Part shown: in pieces, positions 11,937-24,000 of the stretch
Layout of the letters: every line of letters starts with the position of its first letter
Position numbering within the stretch: the stretch's first letter is position 1
DNA from: Tubiluchus corallicola
Lineage: Eukaryota; Priapulida; Priapulimorpha; Priapulimorphida; Tubiluchidae
DNA: 64,000 bases
Direction of reading: 5' to 3'
Assembly: GCA_030141605.1 (NCBI GenBank)
Contig: JAQGDQ010000038.1
Coordinates: 558,001-622,000 of the forward strand
The notes under the pieces: model-generated
Databases searched by the model: none
The model's input: only the letters and a program-made list of their open reading frames with translations
Told to the model about the DNA's origin: nothing
Made by a program: the position numbers and the translations under genes

Positions 11937-12096
11937 ATGGGCTGTAGTCGTTGGCAGCAATTACGCTTACTTCTCTGGAAGAATTATCTACTGCAGAAAA
12001 GGCAGATCATCGTGACATTTTTTGAGATAGCAATTCCTACTGTTCTTGCAATAGTACTTATTTTAATCCGCATCTTGGTGGACAACGAATACATTG
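11937..12096 (+). CDS. ABCA3: ABCA3-like exon 1
   Basis: It encodes residues 1-53, starting [20 protein letters not shown], a family N-terminus (LLLWKNY), and the first membrane helix. The donor is gtgtgt, phase 1. Confidence 0.92.
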
Positions 12097-15000
12097 GTGT
12101 GTTTTTGTTTGACACTTTTTTATCCACTTTGTAACTTATTTCAAGAATATATAGCATAGTTAAAATAGCAAGATATATAGTATAGCATAGCATCAATTAT
12201 AAATTTAATAAGACATCATAGTTTCAACATTAAAGGAAAAGGTAAATGTTTTTGAGGCTTTTTAAAAGGTTCTGTGCGTTAAATTATAAATACAACTTGA
12301 TCAATGATTTAAAAGGCTTTTAGTACTGTTAGCTGTAGACACCCCAGCTATCTATATTGTAGTCATAAAGTCCATTTTAATTTAAATTTACATGGATTAA
12401 ATTTTGAGAGCTCAAAAAATTTGAGAGCAGCTTAATAACAAGGACTGTCTGTAAAGTATATGTTTTTTGCCAAATTCCCTACAAAATAATTGTATTTTCT
12501 GTATTTTCTTTTTTTCACTTGATTAAGATGCCACTCATTGGTTTGATAGTATTTTTAACATTTTTTACCCTAACCACTTGGCTTCTATAGAATGGCTGTG
12601 ATCTGACCTAAATCAGAGTTCTCTTCCTTGAGTATAGAAAGCAATTTATTGTTGATTACTGATTGTCTATTAATTAAACCAGTATTTCAGAATGTCAATT
12701 TTAAAGTGACATTAGCCTTTCTCCTAAAATGTAACATTTTTTGAAACTGGTTGGGTGGTAAAAACCTTTATTTTTAATATTTGTTGGCATTTTCAACTGT
12801 TGCTGATTTTCACTCAGTGCTGTGTCGTTTACAGTGTTGACTTGATTTTTGTTTACAGTCTAATATTATCAGTTTATTGAAATCAGACAAGCCTTGTTTC
12901 AGAGTTAATTATACAGAATTTCTTTCATGAAAATTATAAATAGTTAATCACTAAAAATTGGTTACCTTTCCTATTTTCAATCACGTCAAATTGTCAATTC
13001 TTTTTCAGCTGTTTCTTGACTCATTGACCAATTTTCCACAAAATTTCATTGAGATGTCTTGTAGACGTGGATGTCAAAACCGATTTTCCCATAAAAACAA
13101 TAATAAATCTAGAATAATTATTATGATTCTTTTTTTGCAATTTCCTAACCAGAAAATTTTGCTCATATAATGTGCAGCGCAATATGTTTAGTAAATTTTT
13201 TGCATTTATTACTCCTATTTTTTTAGAAAATGCAACAATATATGAGCCATATTCCATAGAGCAACTTCCATCTAACCTAACTTCACCTACTTTGGAACCA
13301 TGGATACTAGCATATTCTCCAGACCACAATGGCGTACAGCAAGTAATGCAACAAGTGGAAACACAACTACAAGTGAAAGGTGAAACTTATTAAACATTTC
13401 GTAAATTGTGCAATTAGAAAACAGAAGCTGTTCTAATTTATAGTATATGAAATAGCAAGGAAATTAAAGCTAGGGTTTAACGTCAATGTTTTGACACTCC
13501 TAGAGGAGTTTACTGTCTAAGCTGGGTTCTATAAATACGCCTTGCTTGCATAAAGCTGCATACATGCTGTTGGTGGTAATAACACACATTATTTGTCCAT
13601 GGAAGAACTGCCTGTTGTTTTACTACAAACGTTCCGATACAATTATACATTACTCATTATGTATATTACATACATTTGGAATTTCGGATTAAAAGACTTA
13701 GCACTTAAGAATGTGTCTAGAAAATTTTGCTTATTGTTCAAAATAGTCTAAAAGTTTCATTGCCGTTTGAATAAAAGAGAATATTGTATCATGCTTAGCA
13801 AATAATGACAAAGCCAAAAGAGTTTGCGCTACAATTGCAGAATGCTGTTCAGGATTATGGAAACAAAATTGGCATCATCCTACTATCACAGTGATCATAG
13901 GCTAGAATCATTTATACTGTAGGGTACTTTACAATCACAAGCTGATCGTAGATTTTTTGTAACCAGTGTCAACAGTTAAAATTTTTCAAAAGCTCGTCAG
14001 GATTGTAGCGAAATGCTGAGCGAGACTCTAACCATGACTATAGTGTCATCATTTCAGAATCAGCATGTTTTGCTGTTTAATTGTAGCAGAAACTCTCTTG
14101 TGTATCCCACGAAAACCTTGTTTGGCCTTGTTGGTTTGTGAATTTATAGTAAATCTCTAATTACCACAAGTGCAAATTGCTTCTTTTTGAAATCTTTAAC
14201 GGAGACACAAATGTTACAGCCGTGGTGTGCTCGAGTAATACAAGAATTCGTAAATTTGAAATAAAATGTAGGGAATTTACTATACTATATTAAGAAAGAT
14301 ACGATAGTACCTTTACAATAAAAACTTCCAGTGACATTGTCAACTTTCATTTCACTTTTTCTCCTTTTCACTTTCAGTCAAGGGTTTCAGTGGTGAGTCA
14401 TCTCTACTCACTTTTCTTACAAATGAATCAAATCTACAGTCTGCTTTGGGTGGTGTAGTGTTTACCAATTTATTTCCCATCGGAAACACATTTCCTACTG
14501 ATATCAAGTAAGTTTTAACTTGCATATTTTCATTCCTGATAATGTCTATCATTTTGGAAAAAGCATGGCTTCACTTGGAGGTGTTGTACTTACTTGTAGG
14601 GTAGCTTTATAATTTTATAAGTATTTTATTGCAGCCTGTTATAAAAAATATGATTTCTGCAACTGCGCTCTACATATCATTATTTTTGGTTATATGGTAT
14701 TATTTTTCTGATGTAGATACAAAATTCGATTAAAATCATCACCTCGAAATTCTCCTCATAGTGGCTCATCTGCAAACCCTTTTAGTTCTGATACCAAGTG
14801 GCAGACTCAGTCAAACTTGCCATTATTGCAAGGCTTGGGACCAAGAGAATCTACTTATTCATGGGGTGGTTCTCCAGGTTTGTGCTGTTTTTTTTTTGCT
14901 AACTACTGCTAAGTCATCATTGTTTTTCTTTCTAAATAATATGTTTGGAGCTGTTAAAATCTCTTTGTAAGAGTCATGTGACATTTGTCCATTCAGGTTT

Positions 15001-18000
15001 TTATGTTTTTATGACACTGCATGAGAATGGTGTAACGTGTCTATTAATAGGATGTTGGTAGTGAATATTTCAATGATCCTCCATTTAATCCTACATGAAA
15101 AAACTCTGGGTTTGTTGTTGTACTGAGCGTTGATTAAATTTGCAAAATTTCTTATTACTCTGCGTTATTTAGTTTGGCTGATCGTTCTTTCAAAATTTCC
15201 AAGAAAAGTACATATTTTAGAAATTCTGTTGCTTTCTGTGTGACACAGTATTTGCTTAATTATCATCTTATTTTTAGTCTATATTCAAGCAAAATGTTGA
15301 TAAGGGCAAAAAAGGCTATAGTTTAAACTCATTTTACATTCATTCGTATATTTCTGTCGTGGCAGTAATAGCTAAGGAAAAGGCGTATGAACTTATCGCC
15401 ATTCTTAAATGCTTCTACACCGAGTTTTGATCACTTCAAATTTTAACATAGATTAATCCCAAACTATTCCTGTTTAAGTTTTCAATGTGTCAGATTTTGC
15501 CTCACTACTGCCTGAGTGTCATGCGAAATGTTACATCCTCCTGTACTAAATCATTTTTATTGTTATATGCCTTTAGGTTATATGAGAGAGGGCTTTCTAC
15601 CCTTGCAACATGCCATTAATAAGGCAATTATTCAACTTCTGTCTAATGTTACTGCCAAGAGCTTGAAAGTTCTAATGGACAGGTATGATGGTTGTCTTAA
15701 CTTGGGTGTTTTGTGTTCAGTGAATTTAGCTGTAATCACGTTTGTTTTTTCTGCCCATGTGAAACTAACTGATGTTTTTATTATTATTATTGTGCTGTAC
15801 TTAGACAGTTGTACTTGTAAAAGTGCTTGATAAAATGTAACTGATATGCCAGTAAAAGTTTACTGTGATGACCCGCAAATACATACCACGTTTAGAACTA
15901 GTATATTTAATTTATGGTATGGTCGTAATGGTTTCGTGTATGCTATAGAATACAAATGGCGAGCATTATTAACATTGTTTAAATTTGAGCGACATTTGCT
16001 GAATTTTTTTTTTGGTTTAATTGAATTGTTTTAACATTCTATATACTAGCCTGTATGCTTGTTAAAAATCATATAATGAATCTAGCAAAGAGAATATTGG
16101 TAAATATGTTTACCTGCTTCAAATATCTGGTTTTGAGGAGGAATACATTAGCCGAGCTAATATTTATAGGACCTTAAATTCAGTTATATCGATGCTGTCT
16201 ATAATTGTTTTAGATACAATTTGGTTCAGTGCAAGCCAGCCTGCACTAGCATTAGTAGAGCCTGTTCACGTAAATTACATCATTGATGTGCTTTTCAACT
16301 AACTCATTATTAAGAATTATTTTAGGCAGTCTCTAATGTTCTTGTTTCTCTGCTCATCTTAAATGAGGCACTGAACTTGCAGAGAAGATGCAGGCGATTT
16401 AAAAAGTATATATATACTTTCTCTTATACAAAAATAGCTGGCACAGCATTGCAGATCAAACTGCCCAGTATTTTGGCAATCTGGTTAATATGCACACACA
16501 GTAAAATTTAACTTCGTAGAATGCATCATAACCACTTAGTTATCTCTTTGGCATCTATTGCATTATTTTGGCTCATAATATTCATAATGTTTACGTGCTA
16601 TTAGCTATTGTTGATCTAACGTGTGCTGTCTGTTACATATATTTGTGTCTTTTGTTTAATGATGAAAACGTTATTATTTTGATACAGCTTCAACGTTTGA
16701 CGTTGCATTAAGTCGTTGTGTTACAGATACCCATATCCACCATATAATGATGACAAATTTGTTACTGTGATACAGCTTCAGCTTCCTGTGGTACTGATGC
16801 TCAGCTTTGTGTTCTGTGTGCTAAACTTCACGCGAGATGTTGTACACGAAAAGGAACAAAAATTGAAGGCAACTTATTTTCTTTCTTTTGCTTTGCGTTT
16901 TTTTGGCCTCATTACTATAGTCACTTTTGATAAAAACATTTCTGAGATGCTTCCTCTTTTTTAAGAGCAATAAAGAAACCAGATATAATTGGCTTAGTTT
17001 GAGAAGAAGGAATGCTCCTCATCGCTATTCAAAAATGCAAATTCGTACAAACTTTGACACCATTAACCAGTTACAGTTGATTTATTGATGAACTTACAGC
17101 TGTGTGGTGCTGGTAATATTAATACTGGTTTATTATATTACTGGGAATTAAAATCTTAGATAGGAGACTTGTAAATTTAATGTATCAATGTGAATAATAA
17201 TTATTACACCCTGTGACAATATCACTGTGGTAATTTTGCAATTTCATTTTTGCAGGAATCAATGAAGATAATGGGTCTAGATAACTGGCTGCACTGGACA
17301 GCTTGGTTTATGAAATGTCTTTTTTTCCTCACGATGACCATTATACTAATGACGATATTCTTCGTCATTCCTGTTGGAAAACATGGCAGCATTATCGGCA
17401 AGAGTGATCCCACTGTTATATTTGTGTTCCTGTTTGTCTATGCAATTGCTACTATATCATTTTGTTTCATGGTCAGCGTTTTCTTCTCCAAAGGTTTGTA
17501 GATTTTTCACATGCATGTGACTCGCTTATGGGATTCTACTTGTCTTAGTTTTTCAGTGAGGAAATAAAGTTGTGAAATGCTGTTCAGCAATAAAAAGTTA
17601 CAAGCGTTTCCCTTCAGATTACATTTTTTATTGTTGATAGTTGTAACCTACCTCAGTGACTAATGAGTGCTTTTACTGGGGCTTACTCTTAACAGATTTT
17701 CACACACGTTATCTGTGCTGAGGTGCATTAAGCTCAATGCTATGCAATTTTCTTATAAGACAGAACAGATTTTTACACACGTTATCTGTGCTGAGGTGCA
17801 TTAAGCTCAATGCTGTGCAATTTTCTTATAAGACACAACTTTGTCAAACTTTTTGAACTTTCCTATCTTAACATTTTTTATTGAACACTTGCACACGTAA
17901 AACCTTAAACATGCACTGGGTGTCACATAGTTGGCCTCATGTATTGCCCTTTCCTTGACAACATGCTAATGTGAATTGTATCACTTGGGTTTAAGTAATT

Positions 18001-21000
18001 TGAGGACATGCATACCGCTACGTAGAGCTAGCTTTACTCCTTGGGTCTTTGTAGTGTTTGATAATAATTATTTTATGCACAATATTTAATTACTAATTTT
18101 GTTTACTTTGGAAATTACATCACTTGTATACTAGATTATTGCAAAACTGCCATTTGTTCTGTTTAACTGATTGATGGTCTGACTTTCCTGTAGCAAACAC
18201 TGCTGCTGCATCATGTGGTCCTATATGGTTCTTGTTGTTCATCCCATACTTTTTCATTCAACCAAGATATGAAATGTTGAGTCTGCCACAAAAGCTTGGT
18301 TGTTGTCTGATGTTGAACACTGGTATGTCACTTGGTGCTCAAGTCATAGGCATGTTTGAAGGAAAAGGTAAGAAATTTTTAGTCATTTATAAAACACCTA
18401 CTAAAATTAGCCTGTGCTAAAATTAATTAAGCTGTGATATTGCATACTACCTGAGTAAACACGTGAAATGCTAACTTTTTTTAATCCATAAATAGAAAGC
18501 GTAATGTGAGGAGAGCACTCTCATATGTTTACTTAACTTTTTTTATATTTCATTTTATTTAATCAGTATTTTATAGGCAAATAAATCAACTACATTATCA
18601 ACCTAAATCTTTCCATTATTTGAGAAAATTAGTTTTTGAGCAGGCACAATCAGATGCATACTTTTAGTTTTTTTACTATTATATTTGCATACCTCTGTTC
18701 CGACTTTTGTTTAACATTAAGTATTCTCTCATCATGCTCTTGTACATATTACATTTAAACAAGTTAGCAAACTATTGTTAAAAAAATCCATACATAGCCA
18801 GAAATTTTTATATTCTGCATGTAAAGTTGACTGTAATGATAATCACTAATAATCATAGGCAGACTGCTGCTTAATTGTGATCTAAGTATTGTAGTATTAT
18901 TGATGATGCCTTAACAGGGTCAGGCGTACAATGGGAGACTATAGCAGAACCAGTGTCGGTGGATGATACATTTACATTGCTTCATGTCATACTTATGTTA
19001 TTATTTGATGCTGTGCTTTATGGAGCCATTACATGGTATGTTGAGGCTATCTATCCTGGAGAGTTTGGCGTACCTTTGCCTGGTTACTTTCTGTTTTTGG
19101 TAAGTAACGTATTGTTTAAGTTTTGTGTTATCAGTCTGTAACAAATGTTGAGCATTTCACATGTACGTCTCATATATTTAAGTATATTATTATTAAGAGC
19201 AATTACCAGGTGATTATTCAAATAGAAGTGTACAGTTAATAATAATCTTAATTTCGGTAACATCAATTAATGTTCTTATAAATCACAATTTGTAATTATT
19301 AATTGATTATCTCGAAAGTAAAATTATAAATAATGAAGTTTGAATCAAGGTCTGTCCTGGTCACAATAGGACTATGTGCATTAGTGGTTTATAATGCTAA
19401 ACGTGTAATTCAATAGTTCTTGGTTCAAGCGTAAGATCACCTGTAACTTTTTCACATTTTCTCTATTTGGGTTTTAAATTTTTAATAATTGTTTGTTCAT
19501 TCTATTAGTAATTGATAATCTTTAAGTTAAAATTGTTAACATTTAATCAATTATTCTCATATTTTCTCAAAGCTGCAAATTCATTTCATTTCTTAATCTA
19601 ATCAGTTGTTAATTACTCTAGTATGATTAAACTAACACTTGGTAATATTGGATTTGTTGGTGAGCTATTAGTATCAATTTAAGTATTGCTTTTCTAATAA
19701 AGATCTGTGGAGTTTGGTGGTCTAAGATTTTCGACCTGCTCCAAAAACAGGCACATTCAAGACTTTCCACGTTTTGTTTCTTTCAATTTATTTTGGTTTC
19801 AAAATTTATGGTTGTGAAGAATCGCTCTTATTACAAAAGTACCTACCTTATTTCACTATTTAACACTTTTTCAGCCATCATACTGGTGTGGAACAGCTCG
19901 AAAACTAGACTTGGATGAAGAAGCGGAAGCGTTGCTAGGTGATTATAAATCTATTGGTGGAATGTTTGAACGTGATCCAGTAGGATTGTACCCAGGCATC
20001 CAGATGCAGCATTTACGTAAGGTATATGAAAGACACTTTTATTTAATTAACACCCTCTTATTGCAAATTAATTATTTTTTACACTGAATAAATGTTGATT
20101 GATGACAATATGTTAGTAATATGGTAGCATAAAGTTTCATTTGTTGCAGTTTAAAACATTATAGTGTGTTGGCTTTGAAAGAACAAGAGTTTCATTAGTG
20201 GATTACAGCTGAAAATGTACTGTTTAGTATACTTTTACGTTGATATTATATACGTGGAGTTGTTGGTATAGGTTTGTATGACGATTAATTTCTTATTGAC
20301 ATTCACCATAGCTATGTAAAAATTAATGGTATTTGTAAAAAAAAAAGAGAATACTGTAATCATACATCTTTAACTTTTTATCAATAACATGCAAGACATC
20401 TGACAAGTGTCTTTAAATGTAGGAGTTTGGCATGAAAGTCGCTGTTGCTGGTGTGAATATTAATGCTTATCAAGGACAAATCACTGTGCTTCTGGGACAC
20501 AATGGTGCTGGTAAAACAACAACAATGTCTATGTTAACAGGTAATCATTCTATAGTGTTTAATAGCAATTATTTAGTGGTTATGAAATGTAGTTATAAAA
20601 TGTCCATAATACATATTTAATAGATTAAATTATGTCAGAGGTTTTAAATGGTCTTATGTTTTTATTATGTAAGATATTGCATAATTTTGTGTAAAGAAAA
20701 ATTGCAATAATCCCCTGAATTTCAGAGGTGAATCTGTCCATATTATTAAAATATTTGTTACTCATACGTTGTTTTAAAGTTCTTAAATAATGCTGTTATG
20801 ATGATAAGTTTTTCATTTTGAACTTGGATGTTTTTAATTTGGTTTAAGCTGTTGTTAATGATCTTTATTTACCTAATTAGTGAAATGGCATGCTTTTATA
20901 TTAAACAAGATGTAATGAATCAGATGTGAATTTAACTTAAGTGGTGCCTGAGTAAAAAATCTGACACCTTTATGTATAGATTTTATCCATGTTTTTTCTT

Positions 21001-24000
21001 CTAAATAAATGGCAAGTAAAGTTCATTCCACACCATTGGCAGCTCATGTATAGGCACTGTGGAACTGCAGCGCCCCTTATTTTCACTCAATATTATTGCT
21101 AATATTCAATATAATACGTCTTCTTTCTTTTTTAAATCTTTCTTTATACTTGAACATGTTTGTAAGTCCTTGCACGGAATTAGAGCACATGACGGAAAAT
21201 TGTGCTTCACAGCTTCAATAACGTGGTGTTTGACTGTTGTGCACATGCGGCCAGGTGCACATGTCTGAGATAAGATGCTGCACCCTAGGTTATTAAACTT
21301 TTCGCGCAAAGTAAAACAAGAAGAATGGATTTTGTTTTTGTGAATGGATCAATTTAATCTTAAATTAACTTAATAAATTAATTAATTAGAAGGATTTAAC
21401 TTATACTGTAACAATTAGTCTATTAGTAAGTAAAAAATATTTTTTTGTTTAGGATTTTATCAAATTTACATATAAATTTTCTTTTTATATGTTTGTTTCA
21501 TTTTACACAAGATTAAAACAATGGCTAAAATTTTTCTGAAGCAGCATCCCACTGATTTTAGCTACAAGCCGCACACTGAGTTTGTAAGCATTTTGTTAAA
21601 GTATTATGTGTCTAGTCATCAATTAGAACCATACTGATGCCTCAAGATGTGATGTTCATATTTATTTTTTACTTCCATTATTACTTTCAGGTCTCTTTCC
21701 ACCAACAAGTGGCACAGCTATTGTAAATGGTTATGATATAAGGCATGACATTAGTAATGTAAGAGGCAGTTTGGGACTATGCCTGCAGCACGATGTCTTA
21801 TTTGATAATTTAACAGTGGAAGAACATTTGATATTCTTCTCCAAGGTTTGTCCGTGCAAAATTTTTTTAAATTGTGCCTATCACGTAATTGTACTGTGCC
21901 GCGTTTTATAAAATGGTTCAATTATTCTATATATATTTTAGTTAAAAGGCTGCTCTGGAGATGAAGTGAAGGCAGAGGTAACTCGAATGATTCAGTTGTT
22001 AGGCCTGGATGATAAGACTGTTGCATTGTCTAAGACACTTTCTGGTGGTATGAAGCGCAAGGTTTCTGTTGGAAATGCTTTGGTGGGAAAAGCAAAGGTA
22101 CTTAATTTTGCTACTTTTGTTTTTGAAAAACAAAATTGTAAAACTGTTGACGCTAACATGGAAATTACTATTTTTCAAAAATTGCACAACAGACACTGAC
22201 AGGCATAATTAGCAGCCAGTGTTACATTTAGAGTTATATTAGACTGCATAGAAATGGGGGAATATTGTACACCAGTTATTAGTATACTCTGTTATTGAGT
22301 TTAATGCTATTTATAAACTGTTTAGATAACCTATGATTTTCTGAGTTCAAGTACTTTTATTAGCACTAACATCTTAATTTCATTATCAGAATTTGAAACT
22401 AGGTGCATTTTTAAATTGAAGAATACAGTGTGCAGGATGTTAATGCAATGTACTTTCTTATAAATTAGATTGTGATACTGGATGAGCCTACATCAGGCAT
22501 GGATCCTGTAGCCCGCCGTTCTACATGGGATCTTCTTCAGAGAGAGCGCTCTAGTCGCACCATATTGCTTTCTACGCATTTTATGGATGAAGCGGATTTG
22601 CTGGGTGATCGTATTGCAATAATGGCTGATGGCGAATTGCAGTGTTGTGGTAGCTCATTGTTTCTTAAGAAAAAATATGGTAAGAATAACGATTACGTCT
22701 AGTATAGAAGCATATGAACTGTCTATGCTTATCTATTTGATTCTTCTATGTTACGAACTGTCTATGCTTATCTATTTGATTCTTCTATGTTACTATACAG
22801 ATCATTTCTGTAACTAACATGTGCAATGGAAAGAATCTCTGAAAGGACTGGAAAAATCATTTTTGAGATTTTTTCCCTTCATTTCAGAGGTTATTGAAGT
22901 TGTACCACCATGTAACTATGCCACCAGCAGACAAAGGAAAGAATGTTTGATTTCAAATTTTTGCACTGAGTTATGACTATGTGCACGTAGTGGCAAAGGT
23001 TACACCAAGTCTGGTCAGTAGATTGATGGTGGTAGCCTAGAAAGCTGGCTATGGAAATTTTCATTCTCTGTATCACCCTCAACGTACTTTGTTGTGTTGA
23101 GGACGGATGTATGTGAATTCGGATGTTTTCAAGATCATTTTGCCTATTTAGTGTTTCACCATTGAGGATTATCTTCCATAGAAATTCCGTTAAACCAAGC
23201 AGATACCAAATAGACTTTGTTGTTTAGTCACAAATTTCAGCTTGTTTAAGCATAGATTAATATATAACTTTTGTTTTACTTAAAAATCATATGGTTTCTA
23301 TAGGCGCTGGCTATCATATGACCATTGTTAAGGATACGCAGTGCGATGTTTCTCGTCTTTCAATGCTCATTCATTCATACATTCCCATGGCTGAGATGGA
23401 GAGCAATTTCGGAGCTGAACTGTCATTTGTTCTTCCTAGTGAATCTGTCAATCAGTTTCCAGGTTTATTTGAGCAGTTAGACACTCAAGCTAAAGAACTC
23501 GGAGTTAATGGATATGGGACATCAGTTACCACAATGGAGGAAGTGTTTTTAAGGTTGGTTTTTAGAAAATCGTAGGATCTTATCATTGCTTATGATGCAT
23601 GTTCTTTTTAAGTTGTGTGTGCTTAATGATTACACTGTTAACTTTTTGAAATATACTTATTCGACTGTGTTCACATTATGACAGCTTGCATTAGCTATGA
23701 AACTATTTCAAGCGGTCTCTTAAATCTTAAGTACATTTTTGCAATCTGTTGTTGATGGTAAAATTATTTCAATGTAAAATGATCACATTACAGTTAGTTG
23801 TATGAATGTTCCACTGTTAATTATTGTTTTTGTCCAAATCTGTATTACTTACAAATCTTAACGAATTTTTGCCGAATATCCTTTACTTTGTTAGATGTTG
23901 TAACATTCATAAGCAGTTTACATCAACTTTTGACATATTTAGTTCAAAATAAAGTCATGTTTATGTTGCAGAGTGGGCGAAGGGTCAGACATGAGCTTGA

